Counted from the first letter of the stretch, positions 47,734 to 56,053 are shown. The stretch is 64,000 bases of DNA from Antiquaquibacter oligotrophicus (GCF_020535405.1 NZ_CP085036.1:310001-374000), one strand, 5' to 3'. Notes: generated from the sequence alone by a model not told the origin. Program-made: numbers and translations.

Positions 47734-48726
47734 ATGAGCGATCAGACACCACCGGGCGATGCGTTTCCACCGCCGATGCCCTCCCCGGATTCGACGTTCC
47801 CTCCGCCCACACCCCCGGGACCGGCGCTCCCTCCGCCATCAACTCCGCCCACCTATGCTCCGTACTCCCCGCCGCCTCGGCGTGCTGGACGACGTGTCGG
47901 TCTCGTGATCGGCATCGTTGCCGCGAGCGCACTCGTTGTTGTCGGGTTGGGAGTCGCGGGTTACTTCATTGCCGAGCGCGTCGTCGAGTCGATGGACGCG
48001 AGCGGCGGGGATGAGCGCACCGCGGAGATCCTTCCGCTCGTCGAGGGCTCGCCAGGCCCGGCTGTTGCCGAGACGCCACTCGAATGCCCGGAGTCGTGCT
48101 TCGAACTCGAGACATTTGGCGACATCGGCCTGAGTAGCGACACCTATGCCGAGATGGGTTTCGACCAGACCGAGTGGTGGGGCGACTACGAAGACAGCAC
48201 CCCACGCAAGGAGTACAGCTACGCCGCTCGCGGTTGGGACGAGGGAGAGGGAGCACCCGACGAGTGCTTCGTCACGAACATCCGTGTGCCGGTTGCGGTG
48301 CCCATCGGCACACGACCCGAGGACGGCGGCACCATCGGGTATTTGGGCTATTACCTCACGAGCAACGACGAGTCATCGCTTCAGGAATCTGCTCGCCTGT
48401 TCGACGATTCGGCGAGTGCCGAGGCGCACATGAGTTCTCTGAGCGATATGGTCTCGCAGTGCTCGACCTACGAGATGGGAAGCGGCGCCGAATACTGGAC
48501 AGCCGATGTCACGGCCGCGCCGGCGTTCGATCTTCCGCCGAGCGTCGCGGCGGTCGGTTGGGTCGAGGATTCGCCGTTCGAGAGTCGTTACTACTCGGCC
48601 GACCTCCAACGCGGCAACATCGTTGTCCGCGTTTCTCTCGGAACGTACGGTGACACAACCGAGGAGTCGTTCCGCGACTACGTCGAGAAGCTCGCGGTGC
48701 AGCTCGATGAACTCCCCGTCGGATGA
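47734..48726 (+). CDS. Exported protein with proline-rich N-terminus, function unknown
   Basis: A 330-residue protein. Residues 1-50 are Pro-rich with repeated PPP (cytoplasmic), followed by RRAGRR, one membrane helix at about 55-78 and an extracellular domain of about 250 residues with four cysteines (CPESC, DECF, SQCS) that could form disulfides. I do not recognise the domain. The start is supported by GAAGGA upstream. It converges on rskA with only six bases between. Location next to the sortase operon may be chance. Confidence 0.75.
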   Translation: MSDQTPPGDAFPPPMPSPDSTFPPPTPPGPALPPPSTPPTYAPYSPPPRRAGRRVGLVIGIVAASALVVVGLGVAGYFIAERVVESMDASGGDERTAEILPLVEGSPGPAVAETPLECPESCFELETFGDIGLSSDTYAEMGFDQTEWWGDYEDSTPRKEYSYAARGWDEGEGAPDECFVTNIRVPVAVPIGTRPEDGGTIGYLGYYLTSNDESSLQESARLFDDSASAEAHMSSLSDMVSQCSTYEMGSGAEYWTADVTAAPAFDLPPSVAAVGWVEDSPFESRYYSADLQRGNIVVRVSLGTYGDTTEESFRDYVEKLAVQLDELPVG

Positions 48727-48732
48727 TCGGCT

Positions 48733-49422
48733 CTACGAGATCGTGAGCTGACCCCGCACGATCGAGTCCCCGGAGTGCGCTGGATCCCCATCGAGGGGCT
48801 CGGCAGACACGTCCACGAGATCGTATTCGGAGATGTCGATGCCATCCGGGATGGGGAACACACCCGACGTGCCCTGGACCGTTCCCAGGCTGACGAGCTT
48901 GGTGGCATCCGACGTGATGAGCCACACCTCGGTGTAGCCGTTTCTCTCCTCGGGGACGTCGATGTCGAGCCGCACGACCCGGGCGCCGTCCGGGCTCTCC
49001 TCGACGAGTGCCTCCCCGCGAGCACCCGGCCAGTCCGGAAACGCGTCGAGCGTCGCCGATGCGAGCACCACCGATGAGACGGGCCGCAACATCTGCCACG
49101 TCGCAATTCCGCCAGCGCCCAGGATCACGGCCAGGGCGGCGGCAATGACAAGGGGAATCCACGAGCGACGGCGTAGGGGCGTAACCGCGGCCGGAGCGGG
49201 AGCCGCGTCGGCGACCTCCGCGACGATGCGTTCCCACACACGAGGGGAAGGGACGAGAAGCTCCGCATCCAGGGTGGAGCGACCCACCCGCGCGGCGCGA
49301 GCGAGGATCTCGACCTCGGACGCGCACGTCGGGCAGTCCGCGAGGTGACCGAGTTGGTCATCCATCCCGGTCGTCTCTCCGAGCGCGATGATTGCGAGAT
49401 CGTCAGGGTCGATGTGGTGCAT
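48733..49422 (-). CDS. Anti-sigma-K factor RskA-like
   Basis: A 229-residue membrane protein. The cytoplasmic N-terminus holds a zinc anti-sigma motif (His26, Cys30, Cys33 in GHLADCPTC); a basic patch and a membrane helix (about 88-108) follow; the outer C-terminal domain is of the RskA type (about 120-229, DWPGARGEALVEES, EVWLITSDATKLVSLG). It should hold the SigK-like factor inactive until cut by site-1/site-2 proteases. The start overlaps the sigma gene by 20 bases. Confidence 0.9.
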   Translation of the reverse strand: MHHIDPDDLAIIALGETTGMDDQLGHLADCPTCASEVEILARAARVGRSTLDAELLVPSPRVWERIVAEVADAAPAPAAVTPLRRRSWIPLVIAAALAVILGAGGIATWQMLRPVSSVVLASATLDAFPDWPGARGEALVEESPDGARVVRLDIDVPEERNGYTEVWLITSDATKLVSLGTVQGTSGVFPIPDGIDISEYDLVDVSAEPLDGDPAHSGDSIVRGQLTIS

Positions 49423-49981
49423 GGGTCACCTCCAGACGTTCGCGCATCCGGTGCAGACTACGCCGGATGTGACTTTTGACGGTGCCGAGGGGCATCTCGA
49501 GTCGAGCCGCTATCTCCTGATGAGTGAGGTCATCGAAGAACGCGAGCCGCATCACGCGCTGCGCGTCGGGTTCGAGCCGGGCAATCTCATCGGCCACCAC
49601 AAGTGTCTCCGCCACATCGGGAGGTTCGACCGTCCATTCACTCTCGGTAGAGACGGAGGTCAATTGCTCGTGGAGCCGACGGATGCGGGCGCGCGCCTCG
49701 TGCGTGTCTGCGATCTTGTTGCGCGCAATCGCGATCAGCCAGGTGGAGAGACTGGCCCGATCGGATCGGTAGCCGCTTCGGCCGGTCCAGGCCGCGACAA
49801 AAGTCTTCTGGGTGACATCCTCGGCGTCGCTCACATCGCCGAGCGACCGAACGGCGAGGGTGTAGACAAGCGGGGCCCAACGCTCGTAGACGCGCGCGAG
49901 TGCTCGTTCGTCGCCACGGCGGAATGCCTCAGTCAGCCGATCATCGTCGTGCCGGCTCGCCTCGTCACGGCGTGTACTCAT
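49403..49981 (-). CDS. ECF RNA polymerase sigma factor, SigK-like
   Basis: A 192-residue ECF sigma factor. Region 2 (about residues 15-90) shows RLTEAFRRGDERALARVYERWAPLVY-type features and DVSDAEDVTQKTFVAAW; region 4 (about 125-180) has LAFFDDLTHQEIAARL and GTVKSHIRRSLHRMRERL. The ATG overlaps the sortase stop (ATGA). Together with the RskA-like gene it is a complete sigma/anti-sigma switch, in one operon with a sortase and its probable substrate. Confidence 0.93.
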   Translation of the reverse strand: MSTRRDEASRHDDDRLTEAFRRGDERALARVYERWAPLVYTLAVRSLGDVSDAEDVTQKTFVAAWTGRSGYRSDRASLSTWLIAIARNKIADTHEARARIRRLHEQLTSVSTESEWTVEPPDVAETLVVADEIARLEPDAQRVMRLAFFDDLTHQEIAARLEMPLGTVKSHIRRSLHRMRERLEVTHAPHRP

Positions 49982-50601
49982 GGAACCGGCACCGCCGTCA
50001 CCATGATGTTGTCGGAATAGCGCAACTGCTCGCGGTCGAATTGCCCGCCGCACGTGATCAGGACGAGACGGGGCGAGCCCTCGCGGTCGAAGACATGGTC
50101 GACGGGCAAGTCGTCCTTCGCGAGACTCTGCACCGATTCGACGACATAGTCACGCACCGACCCATCCGAGCTCGTCACCGAGATGACCGTACCCCCGGCT
50201 AACGACCTGAGCGCGGAGAAGGGACCGAGCCCGTACTCGAGCGAATCGACGTGCGCGGAAATCACCGTGGTGCCCGCCTCGCTCCCGGGGTCTGACCCGA
50301 ATCTGTACCAGCCGGCGATCGAGACATCCGGCGGCAGCTCCATAAACCCGTCGGGCTGCACGCCGACGGGCACCACGGTGACGTCGATCCCCGCCGACGG
50401 CGCCTGCACGCGCGTGGGCGGTACCGCAACACGCACAGACGAGAGAGCGGCGCTCTGCGTGCCGATCGGTTCACCCTCGCGCGTCGGCGCAGGAGTCGGT
50501 GTGGCCGTCGACGGGATGCTCGGCCCCTCCGCAATGGAGGGCGCCGAGCATCCCGCGAGCAGGAGGAGGGCCGCGACGGCAAGCGCGAGTGGCTTCATCA
50601 T
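49978..50601 (-). CDS. Class F sortase, lipobox-containing
   Basis: A 207-residue sortase. The catalytic triad is His117 (VISAHVDS), Cys184 (LITCGG) and Arg194 (LRYSDN), in the class F pattern. The N-terminus has a hydrophobic segment with LLAGC (Cys18), so it may be a lipoprotein rather than the usual single-pass membrane protein. It should join a cell-surface protein to peptidoglycan or act as a polymerase. Its probable substrate, a DUF4397 protein, is 60 bases upstream on the same strand. Confidence 0.9.
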   Translation of the reverse strand: MMKPLALAVAALLLLAGCSAPSIAEGPSIPSTATPTPAPTREGEPIGTQSAALSSVRVAVPPTRVQAPSAGIDVTVVPVGVQPDGFMELPPDVSIAGWYRFGSDPGSEAGTTVISAHVDSLEYGLGPFSALRSLAGGTVISVTSSDGSVRDYVVESVQSLAKDDLPVDHVFDREGSPRLVLITCGGQFDREQLRYSDNIMVTAVPVP

Positions 50602-50661
50602 GGCTCTCCTCCTGTTCTTCCTGTGATGCAGGTTGTGATGCGGGGTCGTGCGGTCGAGACG

Positions 50662-51483
50662 TTATCGAGCTGACTCGACGCGGCGAGCCCGAACGATGGC
50701 GATTCCTACGACTGCCATGAGGGCGAGCACTGCGGAAACGCCGACGGCAACCGATGCGGGGTCGGGGTCTGCGGCAAGGCCCGCCGTACCCGAGTTCACT
50801 CCGTCGGGGGTCGAGTGCAGTCCACCGATGGTCTGCACGGCGAGGTCGAGGTTTTCGTCCTCGAGGCTGCCCCACGCGTAGACGATCGTGTTCACACCCT
50901 CCTGCACGTCGACAGGTGCCGGCCCGATGACCGGGTCGGTTGTGCCCGCTGCGGCGACGGCGGCCTCGATCGTTCCCGCCGGAAGGTTTGCCTTGGCCTC
51001 GTTCGGGTTGCTCAGGTTGCTGAATGCGACGGCGCCATTGGCGAGAACATCCACCGCGGGGGCCGCAGCAACGTGGCGAACGGTCAGCCGGCCTTCACCA
51101 GCCGGAAGGGTGGCGAGGTCATTGGTGAAGAGAGTCGCCGTCGGCGTGCCGTCCTCGGCGAGGTGAGCGACGGCCGTGTAGCTCGTGCCCGCGGCGAGCG
51201 GAAGGGTGACGGGTCCGATTGCGGGGCTCGTGATCGGGTCATCCACCGCCGTGATGACGACCTCGTAGTCGCCAGCGGGCAGGTCGACGGCATCCGTGAG
51301 GGTTCCCGGAGTGAAGTCCTCGAGGAGAACCTCACCGTTGACCCAGACATCGACGGGCAGGTCGGGAACGGCATGCAGGATGTACAGGTCTGCGGTCGAA
51401 TCGGAAATCGCCTGAGCCGGGGCCGCGAAACCCACGGCGGCAACAACACCGGCTGCAAGGCCGGCGGCGAGCTTCTTGTGCAT
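50662..51483 (-). CDS. DUF4397 surface protein with C-terminal membrane anchor, probable sortase substrate
   Basis: A 273-residue exported protein. Signal peptide (cleavage near AQA-IS, residue 25); two DUF4397 units at about residues 31-120 and 128-205 (DLYILHAVPDLPVDVWVNG, LTVRHVAAAPAVDVLANG); then a Pro/Gly-rich linker with PDGVNSGTAG (226-235), a membrane helix (about 245-264) and a basic tail (RARRVESAR). The overall plan is that of a cell-wall sorted protein, but there is no LPXTG or LAXTG. First gene of the operon with the sortase, sigma and anti-sigma genes; AGGAGGA before the start. Confidence 0.88.
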   Translation of the reverse strand: MHKKLAAGLAAGVVAAVGFAAPAQAISDSTADLYILHAVPDLPVDVWVNGEVLLEDFTPGTLTDAVDLPAGDYEVVITAVDDPITSPAIGPVTLPLAAGTSYTAVAHLAEDGTPTATLFTNDLATLPAGEGRLTVRHVAAAPAVDVLANGAVAFSNLSNPNEAKANLPAGTIEAAVAAAGTTDPVIGPAPVDVQEGVNTIVYAWGSLEDENLDLAVQTIGGLHSTPDGVNSGTAGLAADPDPASVAVGVSAVLALMAVVGIAIVRARRVESAR

Positions 51484-51584
51484 GGTGTCCTCCTCATGAT
51501 CGGCGGATTTCGCCTGTCATGTATCTCTTCCCTCCACGGCATGATCCTGGATGCAGGTCGGACAGATTTTTTTCTGGAGGGATC
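51484..51584 (-). promoter_or_regulatory. Promoter region of the DUF4397-sortase-sigma operon
   Basis: The 101-base gap between the kinase gene and the DUF4397 gene contains an A7 run (minus strand, 51573-51567) followed about 13 bases later by GCATCC (51554-51549). GCATCC resembles the CCATCC -35 element known for mycobacterial SigK; no clear -10 can be fixed. If correct, the sigma factor would activate its own operon. Confidence 0.35.
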
Positions 51585-52346
51585 TCACAGCTCCATGACA
51601 CGTTCGGCCGCGGCGTGCAGTGCCGTGCCGTAGTGCCTGCCGTGCCCTGCCGCGTGCACGGCGAGGGGGTGGAGTTGATGCAGGGGAATCCGCGAACGCC
51701 AATCGGGCATCAGCGAATGCTGCTCCTGGTAGCCGTCGATCACGAGCTCGAGATAGGGGCAGCCAAAGAGGTCGAGCATCGCAAGATCGGTCTCGCGGTG
51801 ACCTCCGTGCGCGGCCGGGTCGATGAGTACAACCCCCTCCGCTGACCAGAGCACGTTTCCCGCCCAGAGGTCGCCGTGAAGGCGAGCGGGCGGCTGTCCG
51901 TCGTCGAACTCCCCCGCCGTGATGCGCTGGCACACACGACGAACGACCTCCGCTTCCTGGAGCGTGACATTACCCGCGGCGAGAGCGATCTCCAGAAACG
52001 GAAGCACTCGGTCCCGCGCGTAGAAGACACCCCACGATCGCTCGGATGCCCGTGCCATCGATCTGCGACCGATGAAGAGTGGCCCGTCCCAACCGTCGGG
52101 CGCTGTCCCGAACGCGGCGGCGCCCGCGTCGTGCGTGCGAGCGAGTGCCGAGCCGAACTGCCGCGCTGCGTCCGCCGTCGGCGGCACCTCGACGATGCGC
52201 TCGAGACGGATACGACCGGGTTCGACATCGAGCACATGCGCGATGGTCGCGCCCCGAGCATCCGCGAGCCATCTCAACCCCGCCGCTTCGGCCTCGAAGA
52301 AGCCGTCAGGGGCGTGCGGGTTCGACTTCGTGACGTCGCTCACGGG
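51585..52346 (-). CDS. Fructosamine kinase-family protein
   Basis: A 253-residue protein of the fructosamine/ketosamine-3-kinase family, a protein-kinase-like fold. The catalytic loop is RLHGDLWAGNVLW, followed by the metal-binding aspartate in LIDPAAHGGHRETDLAML and FGCPYLELVIDGYQE. It would phosphorylate sugar amines to undo protein glycation. The start is uncertain: GTG codons at 52379, 52346 and 52340 are in frame. It lies in the gap between rpsO and the sortase operon. Confidence 0.87.
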   Translation of the reverse strand, partial: PVSDVTKSNPHAPDGFFEAEAAGLRWLADARGATIAHVLDVEPGRIRLERIVEVPPTADAARQFGSALARTHDAGAAAFGTAPDGWDGPLFIGRRSMARASERSWGVFYARDRVLPFLEIALAAGNVTLQEAEVVRRVCQRITAGEFDDGQPPARLHGDLWAGNVLWSAEGVVLIDPAAHGGHRETDLAMLDLFGCPYLELVIDGYQEQHSLMPDWRSRIPLHQLHPLAVHAAGHGRHYGTALHAAAERVMEL

Positions 52347-52369
52347 CACACCATCGCGGGACGCAGAAC

Positions 52370-52410
52370 GGGCCGCCACCCGCTTCTCAAGGAAGTGAGG
52401 GTGACGGCCC
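52370..52410 (-). terminator. Stem-loop after rpsO
   Basis: Two 12-base arms (52370-52381 and 52399-52410), complementary except for one position, with an inner CTTC/GAAG stem. It is about 36 bases after the rpsO stop codon. The minus strand continues GTTCTGC, a poor T-tail. It overlaps the alternative upstream start of the kinase gene, which argues for the later start. Confidence 0.55.
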
Positions 52411-52445
52411 GTCTGATCAAGATCGACGCGATCTCTCGCAAATGC

Positions 52446-52715
52446 CTAGCGGCGCAGCCCCAGGCGCTCGATGAGCGAGCGGTAACGCTCGATGTCGATG
52501 TCCTGGAGGTAGCCGAGCAGCCGGCGGCGCTGGCCCACAAGCAGAAGCAGTCCACGACGCGAGTGGTGGTCGTGCTTGTGCTCCTTGAGGTGCTCGGTCA
52601 GGTCCTTGATGCGCTGTGTGAGCATCGCGACCTGGACCTCAGGGGATCCGGTGTCACCGGGGTGGGTAGCGTATTCGTCGATGATCGCCTTCTTGATGTT
52701 GGCTTCAAGAGCCAT
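52446..52715 (-). CDS. rpsO: 30S ribosomal protein S15
   Basis: An 89-residue protein starting [37 protein letters not shown] (quoted in parts), with [21 protein letters not shown] and LLGYLQ, the standard S15 sequence. It binds 16S rRNA and organises the 30S platform. In most bacteria it directly precedes pnp; here a hairpin, the kinase gene and eleven further genes stand between. GGAGAAAGGGG lies upstream of the ATG. Confidence 0.98.
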   Translation of the reverse strand: MALEANIKKAIIDEYATHPGDTGSPEVQVAMLTQRIKDLTEHLKEHKHDHHSRRGLLLLVGQRRRLLGYLQDIDIERYRSLIERLGLRR

Positions 52716-52882
52716 AAGGTGATCCCCTTTCTCCTCGTTGCGCGGCGCCCGTAGCGGGAATGCTCGAGCTCTCTTTATCCGCGGCCGTCAGACGGCAACC
52801 TTGGGAGTCTAGCAGAGTGAGGATGCCGGGCACACGCGCGGTCCCTCAGCCAACAGCGAGACTGCCAGCCTAGGCTCGACGC

Positions 52883-54061
52883 GTGAGCGAGTCGACCGTC
52901 CTGGATGTGTTCCTCGTCCTGGTGATCCTCGGATACGTCGGTTATGGGATTCGAGCGGGCCTTTCCCACGCACTCTTCGCATTCGGCGGTGTTGTCGCGG
53001 GAGGTGTTGCGGCGTTTTTCCTCGTGCCGATCGTTGCTGCGTGGGTGCCGCTGGCGGAGATCCGCCCCGTCGTGACGGTTGCGGTTGTGCTCGTGCTGCT
53101 CGCACTCGGAACCACCGCGGGCGCCGTGCTCGGGCGTCTGGCGCGCAGCGGCGTGGAGGACACTCCGCTGAGCGGCATCGATCGCCTGGCAGGAGGTCTT
53201 GCGACCGGCGTTGCCGCTGCGCTCATCGCCTCCGTGGTCGCCACCAGCGTCGCCCAGCTCGGGATCCCGCCCCTCTCGCGAGCCATCGCCGGTTCGGCCG
53301 TGCTCCGCACGATCGGCACGGTGACTCCCGACCCCGTGGAGGCATGGCTCGCACAACTCCGCGCCGGCCTTATCGATAGTGGCCTCCCGGTCGTCACCGA
53401 CGCGTTCGGCATCGGTGAGCCTGTCATCCCCTCGATCGATGCGGGATCACCCGAGCTGACGGCCGCGGCACAGTCGGTCGTGCGCATCACCGGGAACGCA
53501 TTTGCGTGCGGAGTTGCGCAGAGCGGGAGCGGGTTCGTGGTCTCCGACGATCGTGTGGTCACCAACGCCCACGTTGTCGCGGGAGTGACGGAACCGGTTA
53601 TCGAAACACCCGGCGGCCAAGCGATCGCGGGAACCGTCGTGTACTTCGACCCCATCGTCGATCTCGCCGTCATTGCCGTGCCGGGGCTCGATCCGGAGCC
53701 GCTCCCCCTCGGTGACACCGCACAGCCGGGAACGGATGCCGCGGTGCAGGGCTACCCCTTCGGTGGACCGTTTACGTCCATCCCCGCGGGCGTCATGAAC
53801 GTCGGTGTCGTCTCCGTCGATGACATCTACGAGATTTCCCGGTCACCACGCGAGATCTACACCCTCGCCTCCGACGTCAATCAGGGCAACTCCGGCGGCC
53901 CCGTCCTGTCACTGAACGGCGAGGTCATCGGCGTGGTCTTTGCGAAGAGCGCGGACACATCGCGAATCGGGTACGCGGCGACGATGGCCGAGCTCGATCC
54001 GGTGGCGGACGCGGCCGCGGGCCTCACCGCGGATGTGTCGACCGGTCAGTGCATCCGCTGA
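52883..54061 (+). CDS. MarP-like membrane serine protease (CvpA domain plus trypsin fold)
   Basis: A 392-residue protein: four membrane helices forming a CvpA/colicin V-type domain (about residues 5-130), a linker, and a chymotrypsin-like protease domain with His230 (NAHVVAG), Asp260 (DPIVDLAVI) and Ser337 (QGNSGGP). Cys209 and Cys390 match the disulfide that stabilises mycobacterial MarP (Cys214-Cys395). MarP is needed for acid resistance through cleavage of cell-wall hydrolases. GTG start. It stands alone, divergent from rpsO (167-base gap). Confidence 0.9.
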   Translation: MSESTVLDVFLVLVILGYVGYGIRAGLSHALFAFGGVVAGGVAAFFLVPIVAAWVPLAEIRPVVTVAVVLVLLALGTTAGAVLGRLARSGVEDTPLSGIDRLAGGLATGVAAALIASVVATSVAQLGIPPLSRAIAGSAVLRTIGTVTPDPVEAWLAQLRAGLIDSGLPVVTDAFGIGEPVIPSIDAGSPELTAAAQSVVRITGNAFACGVAQSGSGFVVSDDRVVTNAHVVAGVTEPVIETPGGQAIAGTVVYFDPIVDLAVIAVPGLDPEPLPLGDTAQPGTDAAVQGYPFGGPFTSIPAGVMNVGVVSVDDIYEISRSPREIYTLASDVNQGNSGGPVLSLNGEVIGVVFAKSADTSRIGYAATMAELDPVADAAAGLTADVSTGQCIR

Positions 54062-54078
54062 GGAGCTCGCTCTCGTCG

Positions 54079-54753
54079 TCAGTTCGGTAAAGCACGTTCG
54101 CGTCGCCACGCCTCGCGCACCGCCCCCAGAACGATGAGGCCTTGACCACCGATGTAGAAGGTCATGATGATGACGTCCTGCTGCCAGAACTCGAAGCCGG
54201 GCACAAAGAGGCGCAGCGCCAGGAGACTGTCGGAGACGAGGAACAGGAAGGCACCCACCGCAATGATGGGTGTCGTACCGAGTGCCGCGGTAGCTACGGC
54301 GCACACGAGTGCGCCGTAGAAGACAACGGCGACCGTGAGAGCACCGGTGTGGGGCACAAGAAGGACAAGAAGGGCGATGAGCCACACGGCGTAGCCGAGC
54401 GCGCCAAGCGGCGGCCGACGCCGTCGCAACGGCCGCAGGAAGAGCACGAGGTAGGCGACGTGGGTGAGCACAAAAGCGCCAAGGCCGATGAGGAATCCCG
54501 CTTCTCCGGGATCCCTCAGGAGGGCATCCCCCACACTCGCGAACACGAGCGCGAGGGCCGCCCAGAGTGCGATCTCGGACCGTCGTCGCGGCACGGCGAC
54601 AAGAAGCGCGAGCAGTAAGGCTGGCATCACCGACACCTTCGCCCAGTAGGCGACGGGCAGGAGGAGGAGACCGAGGGTGACGAGGTGAACGATCGCGACG
54701 ATCACAAACGGACCGAAGGCCAACGTCCTCGATCTGGGGATGCTGCTCGCCAT
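54079..54753 (-). CDS. YhhN-family membrane protein (lysoplasmalogenase-like)
   Basis: A 224-residue protein with about eight membrane helices and the YhhN/TMEM86 pattern (WAALALVFASVGDALL, LGAFVLTHVAYLVLF, VGAFLFLVSDSLLAL, GQGLIVLG). The paired aspartates (VGDALL, LVSDSLL) are the proposed catalytic residues of lysoplasmalogenase. Whether the bacterium has plasmalogens is unknown, so the activity is inferred from family only. Two bases after the vanZ-like stop. Confidence 0.85.
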   Translation of the reverse strand: MASSIPRSRTLAFGPFVIVAIVHLVTLGLLLLPVAYWAKVSVMPALLLALLVAVPRRRSEIALWAALALVFASVGDALLRDPGEAGFLIGLGAFVLTHVAYLVLFLRPLRRRRPPLGALGYAVWLIALLVLLVPHTGALTVAVVFYGALVCAVATAALGTTPIIAVGAFLFLVSDSLLALRLFVPGFEFWQQDVIIMTFYIGGQGLIVLGAVREAWRRERALPN

Positions 54754-54755
54754 GG

Positions 54756-55214
54756 TCAGAGTCGGCTCGCAATCGGTTCGCTCGACACACGCCCTGCCCG
54801 GCGTTTGCGTGCCGCAGCCGCTGTGAGAACGAGTGCGAGCAGGGTGCCGAGGATCGCGCCAAGGGAGTTGGCGACGATGTCGCGGACGTCGGGAACGCGA
54901 CCACCGATGAACTGCTGAACGAATTCGATCACCATGGTCAGGAGGAAGCCCAGCGCGATCGCGAGCCACCACCGCCGACGACCGAGGAGGAGCACAAAAA
55001 AGAGGCCGAGCGGAACAAACATCGCGATGTTGGCGAGGAACTCGAGAGTCGAAAAGGTCAACCACTGTGTTGCCTCGTAGCGATCGAAAAATTCCGCCAT
55101 GCGCCACAGCAGGTTGGAGCTCGCGCGCCCGGACTGAGGTGTGAGGGTCGCCCACCCGACGACACCCAGATAGACGAATGTCGCGAGAGACAGGTAGGGG
55201 TGTCGCGCGAACAT
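54756..55214 (-). CDS. VanZ-like membrane protein
   Basis: A 152-residue protein with four membrane helices and the VanZ-like motifs (ATLTPQS, EFLANIAMFVPLGLF, FLLTMVIEFVQQFIGGRVPDVRDIVANSLGA, quoted here in overlapping parts). The start MFARHPYLS is preceded by GGTGGA; longer open frames upstream cover the neighbouring gene end. VanZ-like proteins are linked to teicoplanin tolerance in enterococci, but most chromosomal members have no known role in resistance. Confidence 0.88.
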   Translation of the reverse strand: MFARHPYLSLATFVYLGVVGWATLTPQSGRASSNLLWRMAEFFDRYEATQWLTFSTLEFLANIAMFVPLGLFFVLLLGRRRWWLAIALGFLLTMVIEFVQQFIGGRVPDVRDIVANSLGAILGTLLALVLTAAAARKRRAGRVSSEPIASRL

Positions 55215-55255
55215 TCCACCATGATGCCCGTTCCCTCTGTGAGAACGCGGCATCC

Positions 55256-56053
55256 TCACGGCGCGATGGCAGAACTCACGGTGAACGCGACCACGGCCCA
55301 GACCCCGACGCACAGCACGAGGCCCGCCGTGAGACTGAGGATGGTGCGACGGCGCGCGGCCGCGCGCACGTGAGCTCGAACCTGCGCGAAGGCACGGTGG
55401 AGGTGCCGGCGATCGGAGGTCTCGCCCGTTGGTTCCGGCCACGTTGTCTCGCGGTCGGCGAGATCGGAGAGCAGCGCCACCTCCGGCCCCGCGAGAGTTG
55501 CACTACGGCTAGCGAGGTGTCTTGCGAGTCGTTCCGCCGTCACAACCTCGACCGTGCTGTGACGGGAAATCGTGGTGAGGCGCCGAGGCGCCACGATGAC
55601 AAGGAGCGGGGTCACGGCCACAGGATGGCCGCCTCCCGCGACCGTCAACCTGCGCGCCACATCATCCGCCTGACGCGCGACCGAGCCCACATCGTCGGTC
55701 CGGACACCCGCGATAAAAAGATCACCATCGAGAAGGGCTTCCCTGTCGCCGTAGTCCGCGGAACGTACAGCGAACACCCCCGTCGGCCCGAGGACGAGGT
55801 GGTCGAGATCGTGTCCCTCGAGGGGCACGTCGTGAAGGACGTCCCACCGGGGGCCGAGGTTGTCCAGGATGTCGCCGACCACGAGTTCGGCGACCGCCTC
55901 ACGATAGTCCGCCCTGCACTGAGAGCTGAGCGGGCTCGCACCCAACAACCCGGCGAGGGTGGACCTCGGCGGTGCCGAAGCCCAAGCCGCGACAACTCGA
56001 CTCATCGAAGACTCTGCAGCGACTCGCTCTCTCACGCCCCGCCCGTGCACCAT
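55256..56053 (-). CDS. NERD-domain membrane protein
   Basis: A 265-residue protein. A NERD (nuclease-related) domain at about residues 48-150 is seen (REAVAELVVGDILDNLGPRWDVL, EGHDLDHLVLGPTGVFAV), and a single membrane helix near the C-terminus (about 237-258) anchors it. Active-site residues of the fold (E...D...G.F.v) are partly present, but nuclease activity is unproven for such proteins. The ATG at 56053 follows GGGAG; ATG 56005 is another option. Confidence 0.8.
   Translation of the reverse strand: MVHGRGVRERVAAESSMSRVVAAWASAPPRSTLAGLLGASPLSSQCRADYREAVAELVVGDILDNLGPRWDVLHDVPLEGHDLDHLVLGPTGVFAVRSADYGDREALLDGDLFIAGVRTDDVGSVARQADDVARRLTVAGGGHPVAVTPLLVIVAPRRLTTISRHSTVEVVTAERLARHLASRSATLAGPEVALLSDLADRETTWPEPTGETSDRRHLHRAFAQVRAHVRAAARRRTILSLTAGLVLCVGVWAVVAFTVSSAIAP

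Noticed and set aside
51567..51573. T7 run on the plus strand as a terminator
   Set aside because: No plus-strand gene ends here and no stem precedes it; on the minus strand it is an A-tract before the DUF4397 operon.
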